Under the pieces are notes generated by a model. It saw only the letters and a list, made by a program, of their open reading frames with translations, did not search any database and was not told the DNA's origin. A stretch of DNA of 64,000 bases, taken from the NCBI GenBank assembly GCA_035610835.1, contig CM069452.1, forward strand, positions 13,487,753-13,551,752, given 5' to 3'. The position numbers and the translations under genes are program-made. Positions 33,541 through 46,211 of this stretch are shown here, piece by piece (positions within the stretch are counted from its first letter, which is position 1; each line of letters begins with the position of its first letter). The stretch comes from Ophiura sarsii (taxonomy: Eukaryota > Echinodermata > Ophiuroidea > Amphilepidida > Ophiuridae).

Positions 33541-33833
33541 CGTTCTTGACAAAATGCTCGGACGTCACCACCCAGAGGTAAATTAATGAAGTATAGAACC
33601 AAATTTTAAGTTGGATAGAAGTCAAACTTTGGTCTGTAAGATCCCAACAGTGCTAATGAAGATGAGTGTAGGAAACTGGGTTGCAAATGTGGCTCCTGGT
33701 TTCTGTAATGAGCTAGATCTGTTTCTAGAGATAATAGCTTGATATTTCATTTGAAACTAGGGCAAACTAATGACACTTTGGTACAGATAAGGATCATGTC
33801 TCCATATTTCTGCAGAGTTTTTACCATGGAGAA

Positions 33834-33905
33834 TACTATAGTTCAGCCAGCTCCAAATTGGCAACCTGCTTTCAGCAGTGAATGAATTCATAAGAGCATG
33901 GGTAC
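33834..33905. repeat. Fragment of CTATAGTTT-ended MITE
   Basis: ACTATAGTTCAGCCAGCTCC and AAATTGGCAACC match the left end of the family at 16028, 47480 and 59632. The right end was not found. Confidence 0.5.
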
Positions 33906-33954
33906 ACAAAACGCTCGAATGGCACAATATTTAGTGAATTGTCCATGTTGAAGA

Positions 33955-34005
33955 AAAAATTCTGAAAAAAGTGGGGGGGGGGGGGGGGGGGGGTAGAGTT
34001 TGGGT
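33955..34005 (+). repeat. Right-end fragment of tRNA-core family
   Basis: AAAATTCTGAAAAAAGTG followed by a long G run, then GTAGAGTTTGGG and TTAA, matches the right end of element 1. Confidence 0.6.
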
Positions 34006-34009
34006 TAAG

Positions 34010-34960
34010 AAGCAATTTTTCTTTTTCTTTTTCAAAAATGTTCTAACTTTGGTTTATATATTGCAATGGTAGATGTATCCAAGACACCAAAGAAGAAGGT
34101 TGGCCCAAGTGCAGAAATGATGCTCATTTGAATAAAATGTGCACTGACATTACGGGTAACTTGAGTGGACATAAAGTTGAAGAATTGGTACTTTATTAAA
34201 AATCATGAAATATTATTTAACAAACTTTGTATGGCTATGGAAGAGGTCTGCTGTGAGAGGACAGTACTTCAAAGCCAGCTCTTTATCTCTGCAACAGCTC
34301 TTGATCATTCATCTGGTTGCAGTGAATAAACCTCTAAGCCAGCGCTAATGTCTACAACCGTCTTTGATCATTCACTTTTAAGTGAATTACAAATGCTGTC
34401 GATTAAGCCCAAAGTCAGCTCTATATCTCTGCAACAGTCTTTGACCATTCAGTTGTATGCAGACAATAAACTCTCAATCCAGCCTATAATCTCCGCAGCA
34501 GTTCATGATCATTCACTTGTACGCACAAAATAAATTCTCAATCCAGCTCTTAATCTCCGCAACAGTCCTTGATCAGTCACTTCAAGTGAGGTGATATCCT
34601 GTCTACGTTGTTCTGGAACAGACAGCTTATCTCCTTCCGGTTAATCACAACACACTTTATCTTGCGCTTTCTCTCGCAAGTAAAACGTTTTGGAAACACT
34701 CCGTTGAGTTTTGCCATCCGTTTGACAGTTGTCATTAAGTGGTAATTTAGGCCTCAAATTGAAACTTGATTTGTCTTTCAGATAGGAGTTCATTGTCCCA
34801 TCTTCCATAACCAGTTCCAGAAGTAGACACTTATTATGCCTTATCAGGAAATTCATCTCACTTGGTTCTGCTAATGGAATCTTTATATAGATCGGATAAT
34901 GACCTCACCCACTTGTGTTTAAGGTTAATGACATTTTAGTCACAGCAATTGCTTTACTTT
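34010..34960. other. Intronic stretch with degenerate repeats
   Basis: Between 34270 and 34590, diverged tandem units share CCAGCTCTT(T/A)ATCTC(T/C)GCAAC-like and TTGATCATTCA-like words at about 70-85 bp spacing, about four units. No gene. Confidence 0.5.
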
Positions 34961-34964
34961 AAAA

Positions 34965-35244
34965 CCCTAACCTTCCTGGAACCTATGATGCACTACGGCA
35001 AAAAAACAATGTCCACGCGCATGCTACAGCATTTGATTCAATGTCGTTATCAACCGAGCTGATATATGTGTACGAAATCGCTGCCCGGGCGAACGTTGGC
35101 AGGTTAGCCAAGTGGTTAAGGATGCGACGCGGTGATCTGAGGGCCCGGGGTCGAGTCCTGGGGGTTTCGCAGCGATTATTTGGGTAAAAATTCATACCCC
35201 CGGTTTCCACTCAAACACATAGCAATTAGCATGGCTGGTTAGGG
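34965..35244 (+). mobile_element. CCCTAA/TTAGGG-ended tRNA-core element 5
   Basis: Starts CCCTAACCTTCCTGGAACC and ends GGTTAGGG with TTAA outside. The core (35097-35170) has TTAGCCAAGTGGTTAAGG, a box A of Ser/Leu tRNA type, and GGGGTCGAGTCCTG as box B. It is the most tRNA-like of the family. Confidence 0.75.
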
Positions 35245-35249
35245 TTAAT

Positions 35250-36485
35250 GTAGCATATACTACAATACAAGAACATCCACTGGTCTTGTGTTAAAAGATA
35301 GTTTAATGATTGAGAACAGACATGTAGGTGCCATGATATCGTGGTCCTCAAAAGTGAGAGCTCCAGAATTTATTTCTGGTAAAAATTAGGGGCTCAGCAT
35401 TTTGGATCAATTTGAACCTCTGAAACTGTAACAGTTATTTGGACCTCTGAAACTTAAACGGATATTTAGTCTGATTATTTTTCCAATGTAGGGCATCAAG
35501 TTGAGTAAAGATCTTGTGCTCATTTTAGACCCAACCATGTATATAGGTCATGCATCCCTCAGACAGCACAAGGGACAACCATGATCAGTAGAAAACTGTT
35601 TCTTCATCCTTGTTCAATTTTGTTATGGCGATTATGGTGCCTATGGCGATTATGGTGCCATAGAAACATACCTTACATTGTCTATCAGTAATTACTGCAA
35701 CAAGACACTACTAGATACTTTGTCAACTGGGAATCTCAGAAAGAACTGGTAAAATTGACAGTCATCGCTTAAATTACATTTTTTACACGAGGATGTCCCC
35801 TTGGGAATAACACTAATCTTTACACAATAATAAATTACATGTTTATTTAACATTATTAGCATGAGATTTTCATCTCTTCTAATCTAATTCATCCTTAGTT
35901 CCTTCCTCTTAATCACCCGGCACAACGAGACGACCATTTTAACACTTTTCATAGGGAGGCAGGCTTACTTGGGATTCCTAACCTACTTAGAATTTAGAGT
36001 CCCTTTTATTATGACCCATGTTTAAAATCAGTATAAAAATGCCATCCAGATTGTTAAAAACACGCTTGTTTTGGATCATTGTTTCTTCCGTACAATGATA
36101 AATCCCAAAATAAGCGTTTTATAATTGTAACACTAGTCATATACAAGCTGAAATACAAACTTAAAATGCTGCATTTTTACTAACTCTGGGAAGATTTTTC
36201 ATGGTGATATTATTATGTATTGAGTATTGGTGTATCATTTCCTTGTCAGACGGTTTTGATTTGATAACTGTTTTTTGTCAAAAAGCAGAAATAATTTAGC
36301 ATTATGTAAGGGTTAATATCTGTGGTGACCTCAATAAGTTGCGCCAACGCATAAGTTGCCTTGCTGTTCTGGAAATATTTTGTCATTTTCTATTAATAAT
36401 ATTGTATGTTCCCTGAGGATATTCTACGGGAATATGGAATTAGATGTATGCTTGATTAGCTATAGAGATGTATTATTATTAATTA
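35250..36485. other. Intronic stretch, nothing recognised
   Basis: Contains a short direct duplication of GGCGATTATGGTGCC(T/A)AT (35626-35660). No gene. Confidence 0.4.
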
Positions 36486-36488
36486 AGG

Positions 36489-36545
36489 ATGCATGGTACA
36501 GTGGGTTGAGGATTAGACTCTTGTGGGTTCGAGTCCTGATGTACA
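36489..36545 (+). repeat. tRNA-like degenerate segment
   Basis: GGTACAGTGGGTTGAGGAT followed by GTGGGTTCGAGTCCTG resembles tRNA boxes A and B at short spacing. It is too degenerate for a tRNA call. Confidence 0.35.
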
Positions 36546-36730
36546 TTTGTTTGGCAATTTGGCAAGACAGTATATCCTATTAGCCTACTCAAACCCAGAA
36601 TGAAATGGGTATAGACATTCAATAGGAAAGTAAAAACGTAAAGAGATTTTGCTGTTTGGGAGCAATATTACATTAAAGAGAAATCTAAATGCAAAGAAAA
36701 AGATAATAAAAACAGTGGCTGAGAGGGCAT

Positions 36731-36825
36731 AATTCTGTAATACCCTCCACACCCTACTTTAGCAGTATGCGTCGTTCTTAAAAATCACGCACTGTGAATA
36801 CCCCTGTGAAGGGTATAACAGAATT
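36731..36825. mobile_element. 95-bp MITE, copy 2
   Basis: Same family as 28384-28477: AATTCTGTAATACCCT left, AGGGTATAACAGAATT right, shared core CGTTCTTAAAAATCACGCAC. Confidence 0.7.
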
Positions 36826-37229
36826 ACTCTGCTGAGAGCTGTTCTTTTTTGTAAATTTACTGGTTTAAATTTAACATTAATCTTAAGTGAACTTTGGAAG
36901 AATCCAAGTTTAAAAGAATATTGATAAATACTCTAAGGTGACCTATACGCCCCAATCCTTGAAGAATTACTTAAATAATCTCTTTTCTTAAGTTTGAGCT
37001 TAACTTTTATGGCACAGGAACCGGCAGGTTCTTTGAATATAGTCAAGGATGCCAGCTTGGCATTTCCCTTTATATGTAGTTAGAATGTTGGCATAGACAT
37101 AATACTCTGTTTATTAATATAGAGTCATCTTATAACCCAATTAGTTGAAGGGAACTCACCAAAGATTGAAGTCTCTAAAATTTAATCAGTGTCACTACAA
37201 GGACACTCTGTTTTTCCTGTCAAGAAATG

Positions 37230-37860
37230 TTATAAATTAACTTCTTTTGATGAATCTTACCATTCCGAAATGTCCCTGGTGCTCAGTTGTCATTACAAGG
37301 CGGCTATCAGGTTCATCAACCAAAATTAAGAATATTAAAAGGTTATACTTTTCATCAATGTTCTTACATATTCAGGGTCCTAATTTGTTCCGTGACGATT
37401 ATAAAAAGCCGCGGTATACGGGCGTGATATATTTCTCAATTTGTACCCGTCGCATAACTGATGTCTAGATACATTAGTCCAGCATTTGTTTCAAATACTG
37501 ATAGGGAAGGGAAAAGGTTTGAAATGCGTCATACTTGGTAAGAGGTTTAAACTATACAACTTACTTTCTTTGGGCATCGAAATATTTTGACTTCTTGTTT
37601 AGGAAATACTGATATTAGTTGCTTAGGGTAGATTATTACTTCCCATTCTTGTTTAGGGGCACTTTTTTCACATAAATGCAAAAACGATGCCTTTTGAAAG
37701 TCCTTGGACGCGCCTGATATCCTCCTTGTAATGACCACTGAACATGAACACCCTGACCAAAAGTTCATGTTACTGCCCTTCCCCTTAAATGTTATCAAGA
37801 ATTATGATAAAATTGACTTCGTCTGATGCATCTTTTACCATTCCAAAAGGTCATATTACC
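37230..37860. repeat. Imperfect inverted/direct repeat cluster
   Basis: CAGTTGTCATTACAAGGCGG near 37285 is mirrored by TCCTCCTTGTAATGACCACTG near 37720. TGATG(A/C)ATCTT..ACCATTCC occurs at both 37247 and 37822 in the same orientation. An old composite of inverted-repeat elements is likely. Confidence 0.5.
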
Positions 37861-37896
37861 CCGCCCTTCCAACATGATAAGACTTTCATTAGTTGA

Positions 37897-40800
37897 CTTA
37901 AGGGGGCTGTCAAGTGTCAGAAATAGCTTCCGTAAAACTGCCGTAACTACGTCATTATTCATATATTCCATATACAAGTATACATTTTTTTGAAGGAAAG
38001 GGTTCAATAAATCTAACCATGAACATGAAAGTGCTCTAAAAAGAACCATTTTGGAGAAAATCCTAAAAAACGAGAATTTTGACCAGTCTTCAATTCGGAC
38101 AAGGTAACCAAAAAAATGTTTTCTGAAAATCTGTCCTTTTACGATTTTTGTAATCTTAAGAAAATTACCCGGGTTCCATTTTTTTTGTTTTTTGATATCT
38201 GAGATATTTTTTTTATTTATTGACCAAATAAGGCAACAAAATGGGTTTTTTAAATACAACAAACATGAATTTCCACAAAATGATCCGAAAAATCGGAAAA
38301 TAGGCCTAAAACAAAAAACAAAAAAAATGGAACCTGGCGAAGATCATGGTTGTTGCGTTAAACTTACTTGCTGTCCATCAGATGCAGTTTGTATTGAGTT
38401 ATCGTGTCTGTAAATCGTATTTTTACTCAAAAATGAACATAAAGAAATCAACCGATGAATGCGAAAAGTGACAATACCACCGTTTGATCATGGTTTACGG
38501 GGAAATACACGTATTTCAAATCCTGTTCTTTAGATATTGTGGGAAGCATATAAATCCCCAACTTCGTGCAAAGTTTCATTACAAACCGTTCTTTTCTTGG
38601 TATCAAAATAACCTCAAATGTGTGTTAAAAAACACCTTTTTCATGATGTCGAGTGTGAAAAAGAAGCCATACCATTTCATGCGCATTCGAAGTGCGTTCA
38701 CAATTTCCGGGAAGCGTAACGCATGAAAGCGCGTGCGTTAATCGACAATGAGCGCAGACGCGCGTGGAATGTTTTGAGTTGGCAAAATAAATGGTGACGC
38801 GTGCGCGTTGAACCGGTTGACAAAGATTAGACGCTCGTGTATTAATTTCTGTGCGCAACACTCTGCGGCTAATCATCAGAAGAGTTTATCATTATAGGCC
38901 CAGTGTAGTCGAGTCTTTATCAATGTGATCATTTAAAAATGCACCGTGGCGGGATTAGTGAGTAGTCTGGATGTAAAAATCAACACCTATCCTAGATAAA
39001 GGACTTAGTAAATGAGAGACAGGCCCGTCAGATGGGGGTGGGCGACGGTTGCGACCCCCCCCCCCCCCCCCCCCCCCTTTGAAAATCTTTTTTCTTTTTC
39101 TTTTTCTTTCTTTTTTAAGGTAAAAATTGTGTTTTTCTTAGTTTCAAATATCAATGATAGTAAAACTACTCATAAAACATTGACTACAGTGCTTTTTGGA
39201 CTGCGAATTATTTGGACTTCTACCCCCCCCCCCCCCCCCCCCCCACCCCACTTACGTGAAATTCACGAGGTGACTGACTTGGAAAAAATTTGGGGCAACC
39301 TTTTACGAAAATTTTAGGTGAAAACGCCCCGCCCCCTCTTGGGCAAAAGTGTCTTACGGGGATGAGAGAGAAAAATTGGAAACATTAGAGAGAAAGCAAG
39401 ATTAATGGGGATGAAGATTTAATTTAAGACCTGTCGTTTGGTAGGCCTAGACCTACATGTTTTCTCTTCTTCTACTTCAGATATTAAAAGAGACGGAATC
39501 GGGTAAGTTTCTGATTAACATGATTAATATGAGTCACGTCACGAATTGTAATTTCACCATAGTAAAAGACCACAACATGCCACCTGAACTTGATCTTCAT
39601 TATGCCAGCGTCACAGTAGTTAAATGATGAGTATTTTCCATTAGAATGGACTTGGATCCTTTTAAAATTGGTTTGCTCTCTACCAAAGATAATTATTAAA
39701 TAGTGATTGTTCAGTGTTATAACAATAGCTCTATATTAAGCATTTCGGTTGGATCTCTTATAAAAGTAGCTTGCTATCTACTGAAGATAACAATGATAAC
39801 GGTGAAAACACGGTCATTATTAACAATTATCTCTAGTAGGCCTATATACAGTCATGTGGGTATTTCCATTACTGCATATGGTTTTATTATTTATTGGCTA
39901 TCCCTATGAATTGCCTTGTCACCTATACCTAGATTGAAACTTTTTTCATTGAGAGGACACAAAAGTACAAGGATATCAAAGGTGCAACCACACATTTAAT
40001 TAATCAGGCCTATTGTTTACATCTCATAACTTCGTGATAAACCAAACCGATGTTACCCTATTTTTTGTTGGGGTGGGTCCGAGTGGCAGAAATATAGAGC
40101 ATCCTCTCCCACCATAATCCCATCCCTTTCACCTTTGCTTTCAGTCTAGAACATTCGGACGTTCATTGATTCAAAAATATGAATGATGGGCCATTTAGCG
40201 ATCGAAATGGGAAGATCTCTGTTCTTTGTTCAGTCCGAATTTCATTTGGAATGTTCCAGAATTTTATATTATTCAATTTAACTATGACATTTTAGGAGGA
40301 TTTTTTAGAAACATGACTTGTTTGGCCGTATAGGCCTACTTCTGGTTATCTTGGAACTTATTTTGTCTCATATTATGACATGTCACCAAACCGTAGGCCT
40401 AACAACGGGGTCTTAGACCCGAAGGCAACTGAAATAAACGAGCTTATAACATGTATAATGGATATTATATTAAAATACATGCCAGGAGAGGCTGTCCATC
40501 CCTGCTCTCCATGGCCCTATACCCCCCCCCCCCCCCCCCCCCCCAACTCCACATGTCGTGTTTTTGATTGCCGCGTGTGCACATAACTATACAAAGTTAG
40601 ACTATATATAACTATGAGATAACCATGTGCACCTTAACCATTTGATAGCATCGGCTCATCGGCCCGAGGATGCTTCTCCGATCATGCCCATGTAGGCCTA
40701 GGTAAAATGGCACTTATAATTGATATTGTTTGATATAACTGAATGACAAATTAGTACACCGAGTTGAACTAATTGAGAACTAGCTAACTTAACAACGATA

Positions 40801-43407
40801 CGAAGTAATAGGCCTACCATATTCAGTAATGACAATAAATAGATAAACAGGTAGGCCTATTGGATGGACGGGGCGGGTGGAACGGACTTGTACAACATCG
40901 AAAGGCCAAACAAAAACAAAACATTAACGTCTTCGGATAAAACCCGGTGTAAGTCATTTTGATACTCCTTACAATGTTTCACTCCGATCATGGATTCAAA
41001 ATCTTTTTCTGTCCTTTATTTTTTATCTTTTTTCCTTCTCTCTTTCCAAACTCCTTGACACACGCTTGTGCTAAAGCCTTGTTTTACTAATAAGCCTACT
41101 TGCTTCAGGCTCAGCCATACCCCGGCAAAAATGACGGTTTGATTAGTCGGGCCTCCGATGCGTAAACAATGCGTATTAGGGTGCATCGTCTCCCCCTTTT
41201 GTCAACCAAATTTAATGTAGCTAGTCTTAAAATGTCCCAAATGTTGAAATAATAAGATCCCCAAAATTTAAATTCATTCGGTGTTGGTCTTCTGGGTCCT
41301 CCGTGGCCCTAAAGTTTGAATGAATAACCTATGGGAACATTGCGCAATAGCCATATGGCAGCTATACATTTTCTTAAGTGATCAGTGGTACATACAATGG
41401 CTGCCATGGATTTTAGAATCATGATTACAATGGTATGTAACTGGAGTCTGTTTTCAATCAAACTTGAAGATAAAATTCAAATGAATATGACATTAACATC
41501 ACAAAAATAAATAGTTGCCATGTGATATGACATGCTTATTTAGCATAGAACTGCCATTTATGAATAATGGCTGTATTTTAACTATATTTTAAAGCACACT
41601 GGGTCTAAGTGTCTTGAGGAAGGTAGTTCGGTTGTCCTCTGCAGCTTGTGCATCTGAAGCAGGAAGACCTTGCACAGTCTGGTCACCAGCCAGAAGGTGA
41701 GGGTCAAGCCCAGTAGTAGAAGGACTGCTTCCAGGAAGGTGGTGGGCTGGCTGGCCAGCCTCCACCACAAGCTCGTAATCATCTCAAAGGCTCATGATTG
41801 CAGGTGGACAACTTTCGGTCACCTCAGGGAGACTCATGGTCAACGATGGACTTCTCGTCCCACAAGGGCCTGATGAGACAGGCCCGGTGGAGACTCCTGA
41901 GGGCCAGCCTGAGCCAGTAACAGACAGCACCTGAGAGAGGCTCTGCATCTCCCTCATGGCCTGAGGGCCAGAGTGGTGTGCCACAGATCTCTATTTTTTT
42001 CTTTTGTTGCTAATAAGCCCACCAAAAAGAAAATTTAGTTTGGATCTTCTGTGGAGCACCACTCTACCTGGCCCTCAGGTTGTTAGAGCCTCTCTCAGGT
42101 GCTTCCTGTTACTGGCTGGCCCTCAGGAGTCTCGTCCAGGCCTGGTATTTTCCAACCCCCTGGGACGACCATGAATCATCCTGCGCCAATCGCAAGTTGT
42201 CCTCCTGGAATCGCGAGTTGTCTTTAAGATGCCTCCCAGCATGTGGCAGCCCCTGGATGCAGTCCTTCCCTACTGGCAAGGGTAGTGGCCCCAGCTTACT
42301 ACTGGGCTTGACCCTCGCCCTCTCCCCTCTGTCTGGCAACCAGATTGTGGAAGGTCTTGATCCTGCTTCTGATTATAGTCTACTTCGTAGACCATTTTTT
42401 AAAATCTATTTTCCTTCTAATCACATCTTATGAGAACCGCTGCCATCCGAAAACCACGACGCCCGAGAAAAATGTTTCTCTCACTGGGATCATGGGATCA
42501 GATTGTGGTGCCAAGCATTGGTTGGCTAAAGTAATGATTTGATGAGAAAGGGCTACAAAGTAGACCAGCTTCAGATGCACAAGCTGCAGAGGACTACCCA
42601 ACTACCCTCCTCAAGACACTTACATTAAAATATAGTTAAAATACAGCCATTATTTGTAAATGGCAGTACATTACGCTTTTGTAAAAAGCCTGTCATATCA
42701 CATGGCAGCTATTCATTATTGTGGCGAATATGCTATATTCATTTGAATTTAAAACTTAAATTTGATTAAAAACAGACTCCGGGTACATACCATTGTAATC
42801 ATGAGCCTAAAATTCATGGCAGCCATTGTATGTACCATTAATTACTTAAGAAAATGTATAGCTGCCATATGGCTATTGCGCAATGTTCCCATAGGTTATT
42901 TATTCAAACTTTAGGGCCACGGAGGATCCAGAAGACGAACTCGGAATGAATTTAAATTTTGGGAATCTTATTATTTTAACATTTGGCACATTTTAAGACT
43001 AGCTACATTAAATTTGGTTGACAAAAGGGGGAGACGATGCACCCTAATGCGTATGAACAAGCCCTCAAACGCGGCAAAAACATAGCGGGTAACGCAGCAC
43101 GCACTGACGGCTTTCGAAACAACAGCGTCGCGTATTTTAAGCGAACTGGCGCGTGCTAATTTGCGTGAAACACAAAACACGGGATACGCGGCGCATGGGA
43201 GTTTCGCTGATCCCCTGCGGGCAGACTTTTCCATTCTACTTTGTCAATGATCACAATAAGGGATTTAAATCCTTCTAAATAGGCTTTTGGAATTTCAAAA
43301 TTGAAATTTTCTTTGCATGTACTGATAGATAACACTCTGAAGTTTTGAAAAATGAAGAAAAGTGAAATTCCTGGAAAATACGAAATGACACTTGACAGCC
43401 CCTTAAG
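37897..43407. mobile_element. Possible 5.5-kb CTTAAGGGGG-ended composite element
   Basis: CTTAAGGGGGCTGTCAAGTG at the left is mirrored by CACTTGACAGCCCCTTAAG at 43389-43407 (one G differs). Interior landmarks are two C homopolymers (39055-39078, 39224-39244), the TAGGCCTA cluster and the palindrome at 41169. No transposase recognised. The two ends could belong to two separate smaller elements instead of one. Confidence 0.45.
41169..43053. mobile_element. 1.9-kb palindromic foldback element
   Basis: The outer arms (41169-41670 and about 42560-43053) are near-perfect reverse complements, for example AGGGTGCATCGTCTCCCCCT against its mirror near 43045. The mirror relation continues inward with interruptions, such as GTCAAGCCCAGTAGTA against TACTACTGGGCTTGAC and CCTGAGAGAGGCTCT against its mirror near 42090, to a centre near 42000-42030. 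The inner part is GC-rich unlike its surroundings. ORFs here have no domain, and the mirror symmetry makes them unreliable. Confidence 0.85.
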
Positions 43408-45180
43408 GGGGGACTTAAGGAAGTTTTTTGTTGAATTTTGTTAGTGCTGTAATTATTGAACCATGACTCAAATGTATATAAAAGTATACCTTTTTGGAAA
43501 GGAAATGGATCAGAGAATCTAAATTTGGCATCAATTTTGACCAAAAATGTTGACCCATTTTTTTTTAACAAAGCTAACAAACATAATTTTGAGTTAGAAA
43601 TGCCCAAATCACTTGATGATGTTAAGACACTAATGAAGGGACGATTTTTTTTTTTAAAACCTAATTCATTATTTTTTGAAATTTTGACAAAAAAGTGTTA
43701 AAAAAAATAAAAATCCATTTTTTTCACGTTTTTTGGCACTTTTTGGTCAAAATTTTCAAAAATATTAGATTAGGTTTTAAAAAAAAGAAAATCGTCCCTT
43801 CATTAGTATCTTAACATCATTATAAAGTAATTTTGAAATTTTTTACTCAAAATTATTTTTGTTAGCTTTGTTCAAAAAAAATTGGGTCAAAAAAGTGAAT
43901 TTTGTGATTTTCTCAAAAAATCTACTTTTTTGGTCAAAATTGACGCCAAATTTGGATTCTCTGATCCATTTCCTTTCCAAAAATGTATACTTTTATATGC
44001 ATTTGATTAATAGTTCAATAATTACAGCACTCACAAAATTCAAAAAATCAAATCAAAAACTTCCTTAAGGGAAGTGTCAACCCTATTATTTTGATGATCA
44101 ACTTTTGCTTCTAAGTTTGAGAATATTGAATAAAAGTACATAAAAGTATACATTTTTAGAAAGGAAATTTGATAAGGAAGCCGATGGTGATATCAATGTG
44201 ATACCAAATAAACTAAATTTTGAGAAATGAACCAAAAAGCCATTTTTTTACCCCAAATTTTTCAGACAGCATAACTATAAAATAAAAAATGGTAATTTGT
44301 TCTAATATACGTTTTTGTGAACAAAACAATTTTGTCTAGGAGGCAATTTTTTCTTTTTCCAAAATAAAGCTTGGTTTTGGAAATATTGCTAAAAACATCG
44401 GAAAAGTGTAAAAGTCGTGTTTTTTTGCGTACATTTCGCTAGAAATGGATGCATATCTCGAGTTTAAAATCCATAATCGAAAAAATAAAAAATTGCCTCC
44501 TAGCGCTGAAAGTCCTCTACACAATGGTAGTAAAAGCTTACCTGATAGTTTGATATATTTTTAGTTATGTTGTCTGAAAATTCGTAAAATTCCTTCAAAT
44601 TTGAACTTCTAGAAAACATCGATTTAGTAAAAATATTGACATTTTCCACCATTTAAAGCTAAATGTTCACGGAACACACGGGCGTGTGACCTAAAAAGCG
44701 AGTATACTATTATGAACAATCATAATAAACTATCAGATTCAATTTATATTGTCACAATGTGAAGAAATTGGAAGAAAACTGAAATTTAAATGATCGTAAG
44801 ATTGGCCTTTGTTTACATTTCAGACATTGTTTTGCGCTCTTTTGTTTTTCGCGTCTACGTCGCGGATATTAAGCGGCGCGTCTAGTATTACGCGCGGGAA
44901 GTTTCAGCGCGCGACGCAATGATCGAACAGCTGTCGCAGCATTTGAAAAGCGCGGAACTCCGCTTAAATTCCCGCCAAATAACTATGCTCCTTTTCCTGA
45001 CTCAAACTTACCAAAACAACAATTTAAAATCACCCAAAAGAACGGGAAATAATAGCTTCCGATTAGTAACTTATGATGGTAATGACAGAATACATATAAA
45101 AGTATTAAATAATAGAGAAATATGAAATTCAATTTTTGAAACAAGTGCCGGGTTGACACTGCCCTTAAGTCCCCCCTTAA
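43403..45180. mobile_element. Nested CTTAAG-ended inverted-repeat elements
   Basis: The outer ends TTAAGGGGGGACTTAAG (43403) and CTTAAGTCCCCCCTTAA (45164-45180) are inverted. Inside lie a palindrome (arms about 43414-43698 and 43734-44071) and a second unit 44064-45169 with TIR CTTAAGGGAAGTGTCAACCC against GGGTTGACACTGCCCTTAAG. Both begin with AAAAGTATAC(A/C)TTTTT-type sequence like the element at 37897, so they are one family. No transposase seen. Confidence 0.7.
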
Positions 45181-45452
45181 TGGATAATCCATGCTGTACA
45201 GATGTAAGATCTAAATGGCATTAAAAAGTTCAATTCTCAAGACAGATTTGGGAAGTGCAACTATTTCACTAATTATCACTTTAATTTAAAGGTTTACAAA
45301 AACAAACTGTTTAGTCATGACACGATATTGAGATGGCAGAGTTGTTGGAAAGAATTTCTTTCAAATCTATTTAAGAAAGTAGATTTCCTTCAAAGTGACC
45401 TGGTTTAGTTTCAGTATGAACGGATCAAAATTAGATGTTTTTTGGCTATTAA

Positions 45453-45729
45453 CACTGACCCTACGGAAACAACACAGTCAGCAGCACTTGGCTTGCGCTC
45501 ACACAAGTTCTATCTCATGTAGCACTAAACCTTGGATATACATGGTCTTCGATTGTTTAGCCTGCGAAGCACTCCCCCTGTGGCTGGGTGGTGGTGTATC
45601 TCGACTGTCACACGGCCGGCCCGGGTTCAATTCCCGGGGCCGGCGGACATAATGGTTTAAGTTTTTTTATTTGACCCCCTTCTCCCTGTTCTTCGTTCCA
45701 TCCCCACCACACGTTTCTAGGGTTTAGGG
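45453..45729 (+). mobile_element. CCCTAA/TTAGGG-like tRNA-core element 6
   Basis: TTAA at 45449-45452 and 45730-45733 flanks CACTGACCCTACGG..GGGTTTAGGG. The core (45575-45648) has GTGGCTGGGTGGTGGTGT and CCGGGTTCAATTCCCGG, a strong T-arm-like palindrome with box B. Confidence 0.7.
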
Positions 45730-46211
45730 TTAATGAAATAGTTCATCATTAAAGATATAGATATTTTGTTGATTTAAAGAAGAATCAAGGATGAATCCAG
45801 TAAATATATGTTATTTATGGGATATGAGGAAGTTCATGTGTAGAAATTATTAAGTATCATGCGGAAATAATTAAAAAGGTGTACACTGACAACATCCAAG
45901 GATAGTACATTAAAAAAGCAAAAGAAACTACACATTAAAATGGGGGACAGACATTTCAGGATGTTAAACCAATCCCTATAACAAGGTATTGGACATGTAA
46001 ACAAAGACAACTGTCTCTGACCAGCATATATACTAAAAATATGCTCTGACGTCACGGTGCAGATTTAAGATTTAAAGTCTAATATGCTAGTCATAAGTCC
46101 CAACATGATTCAAATATCCTGCTCTGGCATATAAATTCTACGTCGATCACTTAAACATGCTCTGACGTCACTGCGCAGAGTTAGACAAACGAAGTATAGA
46201 AATTAATAAGG

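Noticed and set aside
35097..35170. Functional Ser/Leu-type tRNA
   Set aside because: It lies inside a TTAA-bounded repeat family and its ends do not pair into a convincing acceptor stem.
41582..42433. ORFs on both strands in the GC-rich palindrome core
   Set aside because: They mirror each other because the DNA is palindromic, and no domain is recognisable.
46040..46170. Two CTCTGACGTCAC words resembling CRE sites
   Set aside because: Two copies about 118 bp apart within degenerate repeat sequence; no promoter context.
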